64,000 nt of DNA, from positions 18,149-82,148 of the forward strand of contig JBAYVD010000014.1 in NCBI GenBank assembly GCA_041674745.1. Direction: 5' to 3'. The translations under genes were made by a program, and so were the position numbers. The notes beneath the pieces were generated by a model that saw only the letters and a list, made by a program, of their open reading frames with translations, ran no database searches and had not been told where the DNA came from. Origin of the DNA: UBA2040 sp041674745 (GTDB lineage: Bacteria; Bacteroidota; Bacteroidia; Flavobacteriales_D; Crocinitomicaceae). Below, in pieces: positions 8,902 through 17,391 of this stretch. The first letter of the stretch is position 1; every line of letters begins with the position of its first letter.

Positions 8902-9970
8902 TTATTGCGTAATCATGGCCGGTGGAATCGGTAGCCGATTTTGGCCTATGTCAACACCGGAAAGACCCAAACAATTTTTGGATGTTTTGGGAATGGGTAA
9001 GTCTTTGTTGCAATTGACGTATGATCGATTGACGCACATTGCGCCGAAAGAAAATATTTACGTAGTAACCAACGCGAATTACGTGGATTTGGTAGCGGAA
9101 CAAATTCCGGAAATGGCGTTGGGCCAAATTTTGGCAGAACCCATGCGAAAGAATACAGCTCCGTGCATTGCCTATGCTGCTGCAAAAATTCAAGATTTGA
9201 ATCCAAATGCCAACCTGATTGTCGCTCCTTCTGATCACTTGATTTTGAAAGATCAACTTTTCGTTGAAACGATTCAGGCCGCGATTCTTCAAGCAGAAAA
9301 AGGCAACTTGGTGACTTTGGGTATCCAACCTTCGCGACCAGATACAGGTTATGGATACATTGAGGTAGACGCGATGAAAAATGTTCAACCAGGTCAAGCT
9401 ACAGAGGTCATTCAATTTCGTGAAAAACCAGATTTGGCAACGGCCCAATCGTTTTTAGCAAGCGGAAATTTCTTTTGGAATTCAGGTATTTTTATCTGGA
9501 AAACACAAACCATTCTCGAAGCGTTGCAAAAATTTCAACCAACCTTGCACACAATTTTTACGGGGGAAATGGATAAATACAACACCGTTGAAGAACAAGA
9601 AATGGTGAACAAATCTTTTGCGGATTGTGAAGACATTTCAATCGATTTTGCTGTGATGGAACATGCTAAAAACGTGGATGTTGTCGTTTCAACTTTTGAT
9701 TGGTCAGATTTAGGAACGTGGGGATCACTCTACACGCACATGCACCAAGATGAAAATGGGAATGCAGTGGTTGGCGACAACGTGACGATGATTGATTCCA
9801 AGAATTGTATTGTGAATGTTCCAAACGATAAATTGGTGATGATTCAAGGATTGGAGAATCAAATCATCATTGAAGCCGACGGCAACTTGATGATTCTTTC
9901 ACAAAAAGATGAGCAAGATTTGAAAAAGTTCTTGCCCAAAGTTCAAGCAAAAAGCCCAGATTTCTTTTAA
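8891..9970 (+). CDS. manC: mannose-1-phosphate guanylyltransferase
   Basis: Makes GDP-mannose from mannose-1-phosphate and GTP for surface polysaccharides or glycoproteins. The 359 residues cover the nucleotidyltransferase domain: GGIGSRFWPMSTPERPKQF near the N-terminus is the pyrophosphorylase signature, and FREKPD (about 176-181) and WNSGIFIW (about 197) are sugar-nucleotide site motifs. It lacks the C-terminal phosphomannose isomerase domain of bifunctional ManC/AlgA, as is normal for the ~355-residue Bacteroidota type. Overlap with the SprT-like gene implies cotranscription; a strong terminator follows. Confidence 0.93.
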   Translation: MENNYCVIMAGGIGSRFWPMSTPERPKQFLDVLGMGKSLLQLTYDRLTHIAPKENIYVVTNANYVDLVAEQIPEMALGQILAEPMRKNTAPCIAYAAAKIQDLNPNANLIVAPSDHLILKDQLFVETIQAAILQAEKGNLVTLGIQPSRPDTGYGYIEVDAMKNVQPGQATEVIQFREKPDLATAQSFLASGNFFWNSGIFIWKTQTILEALQKFQPTLHTIFTGEMDKYNTVEEQEMVNKSFADCEDISIDFAVMEHAKNVDVVVSTFDWSDLGTWGSLYTHMHQDENGNAVVGDNVTMIDSKNCIVNVPNDKLVMIQGLENQIIIEADGNLMILSQKDEQDLKKFLPKVQAKSPDFF

Positions 9971-9996
9971 GCGAATTTTGTCTCAAATAAGTTTTT

Positions 9997-10030
9997 AAAA
10001 TGCTCCTTGGTTTTCTGAGGAGCATTTTTT
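9997..10030 (+). terminator. rho-independent terminator after the guanylyltransferase gene
   Basis: AAAATGCTCCT pairs with AGGAGCATTTT across a ten-base loop and is followed by further T residues. It lies 27 bases after the stop codon. Confidence 0.88.
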
Positions 10031-10090
10031 ATGCATACGGTGAAATTCTCTTTTTCATCTGTGTTTTTGAGCTACCTGGTTGTAAGAAAA

Positions 10091-10125
10091 AAAAATCTGA
10101 GTAGCAAACAACTACTCAGATTTTT
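10091..10125. terminator. perfect 14-bp hairpin terminator for the minus-strand plug protein gene
   Basis: AAAAATCTGAGTAG pairs perfectly with CTACTCAGATTTTT across a seven-base loop, with A and T tracts on both outsides. It lies 21 bases past the stop of the minus-strand gene ending at 10146 and can work in both directions. Confidence 0.88.
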
Positions 10126-10145
10126 ATGGTTGGAATAAAGATTCA

Positions 10146-10874
10146 TTAGTTCCCCATTCGCAATTGCGCCGATTCATAATTTCTCAAAAGCTCAAAATAA
10201 CTTTTGGTTTCAATCACAACGGCACCTCCCATAGTATCACCATAATTGGCTGGTAAACCGCCGGAATAAACCATCATTTTACTAATCGCTGTGGAAGGAA
10301 TGGCGATGTCTCCTGTACTTTTCATCCCATCCACTATGTAGATCATATCGCCTTTTCGAGCGCCTCGGAAAACCAAGGATCCGTCATCTGTCAATTGAAC
10401 CCCTGGAGAAGTGCTCGTAACAAGTGCTTTAAGGTCAAACTTTATAGCGCTTTTGGCTATTTCTTTTGCTTCAAGTTTTGGGATGGGAAGAAAACCGTCG
10501 ACTATTTTCAATCCTTTGCTGTGTGGGTCAACTACAATTGCATCAAATTCTTGCGTTTTACTTCGGAATTCAATAATGCCAGTTCGGGCAAAACCATCCA
10601 TAGGTATATCGACTATTTCAGAAATCATGGTATCACTAAAATAGGAGATATAAAGCTGATAAGTTCCCGATGGAACAGCGCTCAATCGAAATCGGCCATC
10701 TTCATCGGTTCTAGTGATGTATCTTCTATCTTGATCAAGGATGAATACATTGGCAGAATATATATTTTCTTTGGTTTTTGCATTGATTACGGTTCCTACT
10801 ACTTCGCCCAAACCGTTTTGACCGAAACTTGTACCTGCAAGCAGGAGCAAGGCAATTAAACTGAACTTTTTCAT
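10146..10874 (-). CDS. plug-only TonB-dependent receptor-like protein with CarboxypepD_reg-like domain
   Basis: 242 residues: signal peptide (about 1-18, ending SFGQ), a carboxypeptidase-regulatory-like beta sandwich (about 22-100, GTVINAKTKENIYSANVFI ... DEDGRFRLSAVPSGTYQLYIS), then a TonB plug-like region (about 135-230) with VFRGARKGDMIYIVDGMK and SGGLPANYGDTMGGAVVIETK. These are the SusC-type N-terminal domains, but the protein stops where the 22-strand barrel would begin. Terminators and a new signal peptide on either side indicate a complete gene, not an assembly break. It may be a periplasmic regulator, partner or decoy of TonB receptors; that is inference. Confidence 0.8.
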   Translation of the reverse strand: MKKFSLIALLLLAGTSFGQNGLGEVVGTVINAKTKENIYSANVFILDQDRRYITRTDEDGRFRLSAVPSGTYQLYISYFSDTMISEIVDIPMDGFARTGIIEFRSKTQEFDAIVVDPHSKGLKIVDGFLPIPKLEAKEIAKSAIKFDLKALVTSTSPGVQLTDDGSLVFRGARKGDMIYIVDGMKSTGDIAIPSTAISKMMVYSGGLPANYGDTMGGAVVIETKSYFELLRNYESAQLRMGN

Positions 10875-10942
10875 CTTGTCTATTTTAAAGGTTATTTCCT
10901 TTTAGATGAAAGAAGTTTTCATTTTCCATAAAACCATTGAAA

Positions 10943-11003
10943 AATTACGAATTGTTCAATTACGAATTTGCCTACATCAACTCGTAATTCCCAATTCGTA
11001 ATT
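10943..11003. repeat. AATTACGAATT inverted/direct repeat cluster
   Basis: AATTACGAATT occurs at 10943-10953 and 10958-10968 and its complement AATTCGTAATT at 10993-11003, giving a hairpin between the nucleoside transporter (ends 11006, minus) and the plug gene. A related copy is at 49469-49486. Short elements of this kind are scattered between genes in many Flavobacteria (recalled). Here it could serve as the transporter's terminator, though the T tract is poor. Confidence 0.6.
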
Positions 11004-11005
11004 GT

Positions 11006-12667
11006 TTAGCCCAAAATCATTCCAGCCATCGTGGCCGAAAGCAAAGAAGCAATGGAGCCTCCTATAACGGCTTTTAGGCCAAATTCAGAAAGCGTTTTGC
11101 GTTGGTTGGGTGCTAGTGAACCAATCCCACCAATTTGAATACCAATCGAAGCAAAATTGGCAAATCCGCAAAGCATGTAGGTCGCCATGATAACGGATTT
11201 GTCGTAGGTAAAGTGCAAGGTATTGGCAGCGTTTTTCAGCTCTGCCAATTGAATGTATCCTACAAATTCACTTGCGGCCAGTTTTACACCCAGTAGTTGC
11301 CCCATTAGCATCATGTCTTCGCTCGCCACGCCAATCAGCCACATGAGTGGGGAAAATACGATTCCAAGAATGGTTTCAAGTGAGAATTTCGTGTAGGGTG
11401 TATAGATCGCAATGAGTTCATTTAATCCAGACCAACCGCCAATCCAACCAAGTGTGTAATTGATCATGGCAATGAACGCAATGAAAACCAAAAGCATCGC
11501 AGCTACATTGGCTGCCAATTTCAAACCTTCCGTGGTTCCCGTTGAAATCGCATCCAAAACATTGGAACCAATTTTTTCTTTGGAAACGGCTACTTCCGTA
11601 TTGATCTTTTCCGTTTGCGGATACAGCATTTTGGAAACGACGATAGCACCCGGTGCTGCCATGACCGAAGCGGCCAACAAATGTTTGGCAAATTCCAATT
11701 TCAAAACCGGATCATTGCCGCCGAGAAAGCCTATGTATGCTGCTAAAACACCACCAGCAACGGTCGCCATTCCACCCACCATCACCAAAAGAATTTCACT
11801 CTTGGTCATTTTGTCCAAATAGGCTTTGATCATCAACGGTGCTTCCGTTTGACCTAAGAAAATATTGCCAGCTACCGACAAACTTTCTGCACCTGAAATC
11901 GACAATAATTTTGTCAATACAATTGCCATAGCGCTGACGATTTTTTGAATAATCCCAAGGTAGAACAAGAGCGAAGTTAGCGCGGAAAAGAAAATGATAG
12001 TCGGCAAAACCTGGAACAAGAAAATGAAACCGTAGCTATCAATGTCCATCATTCCGCCCAGTAGGAATTGGCTTCCTTTTTGCGTAAAGTTTAGGACCAA
12101 GACAAACAAACTGCCGACATATTCAAACGCGGCTTGAACGAAGCTTACTTTTAAAACGCCAATGGCCAGTACAATTTGTGCCAAAAGCCCAAGTCCAACT
12201 GTTTTCCAATTGATCGCTTTGCGGTTGGAGCTGAATAAAAAGGCAATGAGCAATAAGGCTATCATTCCTAGAATTCCTCTTAGAATACTGGACAAACTCA
12301 TTCCTTCGCTTTTGACAAGTACATTTTTTGTCTTTTGATCTACTTGTGGTTTGGGTACTGAGAGAAAAGTATAGGTTTTTCCTTTGTGGGTCAATTCTAA
12401 TAAGGAATCACTTGCCTGTGTGATGGTGAAACGTTTGGTTGGCGCGTCAGCTTGGTTTTCGTAAAGAAAGAGGAAGTTGTTTTGTGTTTGGTAATCACCG
12501 GTTTGGTGAAGGCTGTCTTTTTTCAGACTCAACTCATAGTGACCATCTTTTAATTCGAGGAAATCAGTTTTGGAAGCTTGCAGTTGCCATTTTTGTTCCA
12601 AATTTTGTCCAAATACAGGAAATAAAGAAAATAGTGCGAGCAGACTTAGACAAAGGAATTTCCTCAT
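11006..12667 (-). CDS. concentrative nucleoside transporter (NupC/CNT family) with N-terminal periplasmic domain
   Basis: Ion-coupled nucleoside uptake in the inner membrane. The 553 residues begin with a signal peptide (about 1-20) and a ~85-residue lipocalin-like soluble domain (about 22-105), followed by the CNT core (about 125-553) with gate motifs FLGQTEAPLMIKAYL and VASEDMMLMGQLLG and the C-terminal CGFANFASIGIQIGG. E. coli NupC is about 400 residues, so the extra length is the N-terminal domain, an arrangement I recall from other Bacteroidota. Confidence 0.9.
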   Translation of the reverse strand: MRKFLCLSLLALFSLFPVFGQNLEQKWQLQASKTDFLELKDGHYELSLKKDSLHQTGDYQTQNNFLFLYENQADAPTKRFTITQASDSLLELTHKGKTYTFLSVPKPQVDQKTKNVLVKSEGMSLSSILRGILGMIALLLIAFLFSSNRKAINWKTVGLGLLAQIVLAIGVLKVSFVQAAFEYVGSLFVLVLNFTQKGSQFLLGGMMDIDSYGFIFLFQVLPTIIFFSALTSLLFYLGIIQKIVSAMAIVLTKLLSISGAESLSVAGNIFLGQTEAPLMIKAYLDKMTKSEILLVMVGGMATVAGGVLAAYIGFLGGNDPVLKLEFAKHLLAASVMAAPGAIVVSKMLYPQTEKINTEVAVSKEKIGSNVLDAISTGTTEGLKLAANVAAMLLVFIAFIAMINYTLGWIGGWSGLNELIAIYTPYTKFSLETILGIVFSPLMWLIGVASEDMMLMGQLLGVKLAASEFVGYIQLAELKNAANTLHFTYDKSVIMATYMLCGFANFASIGIQIGGIGSLAPNQRKTLSEFGLKAVIGGSIASLLSATMAGMILG

Positions 12668-12739
12668 AACAGCATTATATTATTAAACGAAAATAGGAAC
12701 TTTCAATAAATTGGAGCAAAAAAATACTTTTTACTGAAG

Positions 12740-13336
12740 TTAGGAAGTGCGTTTATTGATTTCATCTCGAATTTTAGAGGCCAACTCGTAATCTTCATTC
12801 TCAATGGCGATCATCAATTCGTGCTCTAATTCTTCCACCGTTTTGGCATGAATTCCTTCGCCTTCTTCGGCATCGTTGTCATCTTCAAAGTCCATCAAAT
12901 CCATTGGATCATTTCCGGGTTCGTTTTCATCCAATAAAATTCCAGCACTCGACAAAATGTTTTCGTAGGTATAAATTGGACAAGAGAAGCGAACACCAAT
13001 CGCAACAGCATCAGATGTTCGGGCGTCAATTTCTGTCGAGAATCCATCTTTCTCACAAATGATTTTTGCGTAGAAAATTCCTTCGATCAGTTTATAAATG
13101 ATAATTTCTTTGACCATTATGGAAAAAGAAGTCGCAAAACTTTTGAATAAATCGTGTGTCAATGGTCGAGTAGGGACCATTTTTTCCAATTCAATAGCAA
13201 TCGCCTGTGCTTCAAAACCGCCGATGATAATAGGCAAGCGACGTTTTCCGCCCACTTCCGCCAATACCAAAGCATACGCTCCCGATTGAGTCTGACTGTA
13301 GGATAAGCCTACGATTTCCAATTTTACTTTCTCCAT
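12740..13336 (-). CDS. bifunctional nuclease family (BFN/DUF151) protein with UVR motif
   Basis: With ATG at 13336 it has 198 residues. The DUF151 domain covers about 1-135 (PIIIGGFEAQAIAIELE, RTSDAVAIGVRF). The C-terminal ~30 residues, from TVEELEHELMIAIENEDYE to IRDEINKR, form a UvrB/UvrC interaction motif. Related proteins were reported to have DNase/RNase activity; the Bacteroidota version has no established role. A reading that starts 23 residues earlier would begin inside the 13372-13394 hairpin and is unlikely. Followed after 72 bases by the nucleoside transporter. Confidence 0.9.
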   Translation of the reverse strand: MEKVKLEIVGLSYSQTQSGAYALVLAEVGGKRRLPIIIGGFEAQAIAIELEKMVPTRPLTHDLFKSFATSFSIMVKEIIIYKLIEGIFYAKIICEKDGFSTEIDARTSDAVAIGVRFSCPIYTYENILSSAGILLDENEPGNDPMDLMDFEDDNDAEEGEGIHAKTVEELEHELMIAIENEDYELASKIRDEINKRTS

Positions 13337-13371
13337 GCTGAATTTGAGCGTTCGGATTGAGATAAACGAAT

Positions 13372-13394
13372 AGGGAAGCAAATTTTGCTTCCCT
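13372..13394. terminator. hairpin between etfA and the BFN gene
   Basis: AGGGAAGCAAA and TTTGCTTCCCT are perfectly complementary and almost adjacent. It lies 39 bases past the etfA stop and 36 bases before the BFN start, both on the minus strand. The T run after it is weak, so it may attenuate rather than fully stop transcription. Confidence 0.6.
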
Positions 13395-13432
13395 AAACGT
13401 ATCAATGGTCAAAAATAATATTTCTGAACGAA

Positions 13433-14377
13433 TTAATGATTCGCTGCTTTGAATTTTTTGAAAGCCTCGTTCAACCGTGGAACCACTTCAAATGCATCAC
13501 CAATAATTCCATAATCAGCTGCTTTAAAGAAAGGAGCTTCCGGATCGGTGTTGATAACCACAATAACTTTGGATCCATTGACGCCGGCCAAATGTTGGAT
13601 GGCACCAGAAATACCAATAGCAATGTACAAATTTGGACGAATCGCAAAACCAGTTTGGCCTACGTGTTCGTGGTGAGGTCTCCAACCAATATCCGCTACT
13701 GGACGAGAACAAGCCGTTGCTGCTCCCAAGATGGTCGCCATTTCTTCTACCATTCCCCAGTTTTCAGGTCCTTTCAAACCTCTACCGGCAGAAACCACCA
13801 ATTCCGCTTCTGTCAAAGGAATTTCTCCTTCCGGGATTTTCGTTTCTAAAACTTTTACCTTTATATCGCCTACAGCTCCATCAAATGCTTCTACGGCACA
13901 ATCGGATCCATTTACTTCGGGTTGAACGCTGTTGGCCAAAAGGGAAATAATTTTTATTTCGGAATTCACTTTTACTTTTCCAAAAGCTTTTCCTGAAAAT
14001 ACATTCACCTTGCAGGTAAAATCTCCATTGGTTTCCGGAAGGGCAATTGCACCCGCTACCAAACCAGCTTTCAATTTTACAGACAAACGAGGAGCAACGG
14101 CTTTCGCGACCAAGTCGTGAGAAAAAACAATAATTTTCGCACCAACCGCTGTTGCTGCCGCTGCTACTAATTTCGTTAATTGCTGCGCGTCATCCGCTTT
14201 TGCATTGCGGTCAATCATTACTTTCGAAGCTCCGTATTGCCCTAGTTTTGCTAAATCTGCATCGGAAGCTGATCCTGCCGTTACAACCGTAACATCTCCT
14301 AATTTTTTACCATACGTTACCACTTCCAAAGCACTTTTGCCAATTCCGTGATCTGAGTTTACATATACTAATATCAT
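13433..14377 (-). CDS. etfA: electron transfer flavoprotein subunit alpha
   Basis: FAD-binding subunit of the heterodimeric ETF, which takes electrons from acyl-CoA and other flavin dehydrogenases and passes them to ETF-quinone oxidoreductase. 314 residues, usual length. The C-terminal FAD domain is intact: AGRGLKGPENW (about 192-202), GQTGFAIRPNLYIAIGISGAIQHLAG (about 246-271) and VVINTDPEAPFFKAADYGIIGD. Located directly after etfB on the minus strand with a 102-base repeat-bearing gap. Confidence 0.97.
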   Translation of the reverse strand: MILVYVNSDHGIGKSALEVVTYGKKLGDVTVVTAGSASDADLAKLGQYGASKVMIDRNAKADDAQQLTKLVAAAATAVGAKIIVFSHDLVAKAVAPRLSVKLKAGLVAGAIALPETNGDFTCKVNVFSGKAFGKVKVNSEIKIISLLANSVQPEVNGSDCAVEAFDGAVGDIKVKVLETKIPEGEIPLTEAELVVSAGRGLKGPENWGMVEEMATILGAATACSRPVADIGWRPHHEHVGQTGFAIRPNLYIAIGISGAIQHLAGVNGSKVIVVINTDPEAPFFKAADYGIIGDAFEVVPRLNEAFKKFKAANH

Positions 14378-14392
14378 CTCTTTTTCTTTTTT

Positions 14393-14475
14393 GGATTCAG
14401 GACGAAAGGATTCGGGATTTTAGGATTTGATGGAATCAAAGTCCTGAAGTCCTTTATCTGGCTGTCCTAAATTCC
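14393..14475. repeat. palindromic GGA/TCC-rich intergenic repeat between etfB and etfA
   Basis: The left half carries repeated AGGA(C/T) words and the right half TCCT words; the core AGGATTTGAT (14422-14431) pairs with ATCAAAGTCCT (14435-14445). It looks like a dispersed palindromic element rather than a simple terminator and sits inside what is normally a tight etfBA operon. Confidence 0.5.
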
Positions 14476-14479
14476 TATT

Positions 14480-15220
14480 TTAAATAACTTTCGCTTCGTT
14501 GTGTAACAATTCTACCAATTGGTCCATGTTTTCTGGATCAATCAATTTCACAGAAGATTTTGCATTTGGCATGTCGTAAGAAACGTAAGCCGTTAATTGA
14601 TCAACCGCACTGGGCGCAATAACCGTCAATGGTTTTGTTCTCGCTGCCATGATTCCGCGCATATTCGGAATTCGTTGTTCTGCCATTCCTTTTGCACAGG
14701 AAACAACAAATGGAGCAGATACCTCTACCACTTGAACACCACCTGTTACTTCTCTTTCCAAAGTAGCGGTTGTGCCATTCATGTCAAATTTTGTCGCCCA
14801 AGAAACGTAAGGAAAATCCAAAGCTTCAGCAATCATTCCACCAACTTGAGAACCATTGTAATTGATAGTTTCTTTACCGGTCATTACCATGTCAAAACCG
14901 TTTTCTTTCGCGTAGTTGGCAATTTGCATAGCTGCGTAGTAAGCATCTGCCGGTTCGGCATCGATTCGAACAGCATCATCCGCTCCAATGGCCAAAGCCT
15001 TGCGAATAATTGCATCGTCACCAGCAGGTCCAACGGTAATGATGGTTACATTTCCACCATTTGCTTCTTTCAATTCCAACGCACGCACCAAAGCATACCA
15101 TTCGTCGTAAGGATTGACAATAAATTGAACGCCATTTTCATCAAACTGAGTATTCCCAGCAGTAAAGGCGATTTTTGATGTGGTATCAGGAGATTTACTG
15201 ATACAAACCAATATTTTCAT
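14480..15220 (-). CDS. etfB: electron transfer flavoprotein subunit beta
   Basis: AMP-binding subunit of ETF. With ATG at 15220 (MKILVCISKSPDTT) it has 246 residues, the usual length; a longer reading from 15262 adds 14 residues with no family support. Visible motifs: VNPYDEWYALVRALELKE and VMTGKETINYNGSQVGGMIAE, typical of EtfB. Transcribed before etfA; the palindromic repeat between them could alter the subunit ratio. Confidence 0.97.
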   Translation of the reverse strand: MKILVCISKSPDTTSKIAFTAGNTQFDENGVQFIVNPYDEWYALVRALELKEANGGNVTIITVGPAGDDAIIRKALAIGADDAVRIDAEPADAYYAAMQIANYAKENGFDMVMTGKETINYNGSQVGGMIAEALDFPYVSWATKFDMNGTTATLEREVTGGVQVVEVSAPFVVSCAKGMAEQRIPNMRGIMAARTKPLTVIAPSAVDQLTAYVSYDMPNAKSSVKLIDPENMDQLVELLHNEAKVI

Positions 15221-15442
15221 TTCGCTTGTTTTTTCGTAAAAAATAGAGTGTAAAAGTAACAATCTTTAGTAGATTTTGTGCTTGATAAACACTTTTTTAT
15301 TTTATATTTAATTATGCGTGCCTAGTAAATAATCTCAATAGATTGTTGTAGCTTGTTGGGGGATAGTGACACTAGCTTAGTGTATAAATGACAATAATAC
15401 TACCTGAATCTGATTGATCGATGAAAAAAACTTCCTTTCCTC

Positions 15443-15473
15443 TTGCACCGTAAGGTACTAAATTCTAATTTTG
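15443..15473 (+). promoter_or_regulatory. promoter of pdhB (TTG-N20-TAATTTTG)
   Basis: TTG at 15443-15445 and TAATTTTG at 15466-15473 with 20 bases between match the Bacteroidota sigma-A consensus. The start codon is 34 bases downstream. The 286-base gap between etfB and pdhB contains this promoter; no further gene is seen in it, and the etfB promoter must lie in its left part but was not clear. Confidence 0.72.
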
Positions 15474-15506
15474 GCACACCTTTTTAAGGATTAAATATAG
15501 ACAACA

Positions 15507-16487
15507 ATGAAAACGGTACAATTCAGAGAAGCGTTAAGAGAAGCTATGACAGAGGAAATGCGTCGCGATGAGAACGTATTTTTAATGGGAGAAGAAGTAG
15601 CAGAATACAATGGAGCTTACAAAGTTTCTCAAGGTATGTTGGACGAATTTGGACCAAAACGTGTAATCGATACGCCGATTGCTGAGTTAGGTTTCGCTGG
15701 TATCGCTGTTGGAGCTTCCATGAATGGCTTGCGTCCGATCGTTGAGTTTATGACGTGGAACTTTGCCATTTTGGCGGCGGATCAAATCATCAACAGCGCA
15801 GCGAAAATGATGCAAATGTCTGGTGGTCAATACCACTGTCCGATTGTTTTCCGTGGTGGAAATGGTACAGCCGGACAATTAGGAGCAACCCACTCTCAAA
15901 GTTTTGAAGCGTTTTATGCACACGTTCCAGGATTGAAAGTAATTACGCCATCCAATCCGTATGATGCGAAAGGATTATTGAAAGCAGCAATTCGCGACAA
16001 TGATCCAGTTGTTTTCTTGGAGTCAGAAAAAATGTACGGTGATAAAGGTGAAATTCCAGAAGGAGATTACATCATTCCAATCGGCGTAGCGGATATTAAA
16101 CGAAAAGGTACGGACGTGACCATCGTTTCTTTTGGTAAAATTATCAAAGTGGCGTATGAAGCGGCTGAAATTTTAGAAAAAGAAGGCATTTCTTGTGAGA
16201 TCGTCGATTTAAGAACCATTCGTCCATTGGATTACGGTTGTGTCGTGGAATCGGTTAAGAAAACCAACCGTTGCGTAGTTTTGGAAGAATCTTGGCCGTT
16301 GGCTTCAATCTCTTCTGAGATTTCGTACCATTTACAGCGTTACGCTTTTGATTATTTGGATGCGCCGGTTATGCGGGTAACACAAACCGATACACCATTT
16401 GCATTTTCACCAACCTTGATCGAAGAAGCGTTGCCAAATGTGGAAAGATTGATTAAAGCAGTAAAAAGTACTTTGTATAGAAACTAA
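15507..16487 (+). CDS. pdhB: pyruvate dehydrogenase E1 component, beta subunit
   Basis: Forms the alpha2beta2 E1 that decarboxylates pyruvate with thiamine diphosphate and acetylates the E2 lipoyl domain. 326 residues, usual length for the split type. Conserved segments: FLMGEEVAEYNGAYKVSQGM, DTPIAELGFAGIAVGASMNG, QLGATHSQSFEAFYAHVPGLK and the C-terminal transketolase domain with CEIVDLRTIRPLD. Acts with alpha and E2/E3 genes that are not in the window. Monocistronic by position, with its own promoter and terminator. A branched-chain 2-oxoacid E1 beta is the main alternative and is less likely. Confidence 0.93.
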   Translation: MKTVQFREALREAMTEEMRRDENVFLMGEEVAEYNGAYKVSQGMLDEFGPKRVIDTPIAELGFAGIAVGASMNGLRPIVEFMTWNFAILAADQIINSAAKMMQMSGGQYHCPIVFRGGNGTAGQLGATHSQSFEAFYAHVPGLKVITPSNPYDAKGLLKAAIRDNDPVVFLESEKMYGDKGEIPEGDYIIPIGVADIKRKGTDVTIVSFGKIIKVAYEAAEILEKEGISCEIVDLRTIRPLDYGCVVESVKKTNRCVVLEESWPLASISSEISYHLQRYAFDYLDAPVMRVTQTDTPFAFSPTLIEEALPNVERLIKAVKSTLYRN

Positions 16488-16504
16488 GTGCGATTGCAAT
16501 AGAA

Positions 16505-16540
16505 TTCAGAAAAGGATGGAGGTAACTTCATCCTTTTTTT
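16505..16540 (+). repeat. direct repeat copy 1 (terminator duplication)
   Basis: TTCAGnnAAGGATGGAG then (G/T)TAACTTCATCC and a T run; copy 2 is at 17392-17426. The 22-base core differs at one position. Together they bracket the lipoprotein gene at 16689-17351. Confidence 0.75.
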
Positions 16541-16542
16541 TG
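16510..16542 (+). terminator. terminator after pdhB
   Basis: AAAAGGATG pairs with CATCCTTTT (inner AG/CT also pairs), followed by a long T run. It lies 22 bases after the pdhB stop and is nearly identical in sequence to the hairpin at 17399-17425. Confidence 0.85.
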
Positions 16543-16688
16543 TTTCAGTTTATTGTTTTGTATTCCTTTGGATAGACTCGATTCATTACCAACTCGGTAG
16601 TAAAAGTCTACTTATCAAATGTGTTCTATCTGACGGTTTCATTAATATTATTAACTTAGAGGTAAATGAAATTGTCAAAACCACTAAT

Positions 16689-17351
16689 ATGAATTCACTT
16701 ATTAAGTATTCCATTGTTTTAATTATTTTACAATTTTCATTGAACAGTTGTGGCCTTATCGTTTATAAAGTATATTTCAAGGCCAAGATTATTCCGAAGT
16801 ATACTTCTAAAAAGAAAATTAACAAATTCTTTAAAAAGCATGCAGCTACGCAAGATAATTTAGTTTTCTTGTCGGATTCTAGTTTTGTTCAAAAAATTGA
16901 AGAGCCAGGTTGGGCTTTTAATAGTTGGAGATTGTATAATAGCAATGGGGAAAGGCTCAGAAGAGGGTCTGATAGCTTGGCTTGCTTTGGGTCTGACAAG
17001 ACGTTTTTGAAAAATTTTAGTATGGAAAATGCCATCATAGATTCGAGTAAAAACCTATCACTGAACTATTTCACGAATCAAAAATTTTATAATCCATCCT
17101 TAGGTAGTCAAACGGAACTTGACACTGTTTCTGAATATGATTATACACTTATACTTTATTGGTCCAAATGGCGAGGTCGTTTCAGTGAGGATATCTTAGA
17201 TTTAGAAAAGGTATTTGTATTAAATAACCCTGAACTTCGTATTCGAGTTATAAAAGTAAACATGGATTTCAGGGATGAAATGGAAAATACATGGGTTAAC
17301 AAGTTTGATCTTTGGACCAAGGAGGTAAAGCGAAGGAAGGAAAAGAAATAA
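16689..17351 (+). CDS. hypothetical lipoprotein with degenerate thioredoxin-like segment
   Basis: 220 residues. Lipoprotein signal with LNSC at 18-21. The middle has no recognisable domain. Residues about 150-200 (YDYTLILYWSKW ... then IRVIKVNMDF) look like the first strands of a thioredoxin fold, but the WCxxC position reads WRGR (161-164), so no redox cysteines remain. The gene looks more AT-rich than its neighbours by eye and is bracketed by duplicated terminators, suggesting it is an acquisition between pdhB and rpsL. Function unknown; the fold is a tentative inference. Confidence 0.6.
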   Translation: MNSLIKYSIVLIILQFSLNSCGLIVYKVYFKAKIIPKYTSKKKINKFFKKHAATQDNLVFLSDSSFVQKIEEPGWAFNSWRLYNSNGERLRRGSDSLACFGSDKTFLKNFSMENAIIDSSKNLSLNYFTNQKFYNPSLGSQTELDTVSEYDYTLILYWSKWRGRFSEDILDLEKVFVLNNPELRIRVIKVNMDFRDEMENTWVNKFDLWTKEVKRRKEKK

Positions 17352-17391
17352 AGCTGGACAAAAAAGGGAGTAGAAATCATTAAAACATTTC

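Noticed and set aside
10031..10140. Possible short plus-strand gene after the guanylyltransferase terminator (starts ATGCATACGG)
   Set aside because: It begins immediately after a terminator, runs through the second terminator hairpin and gives a peptide without recognisable features.
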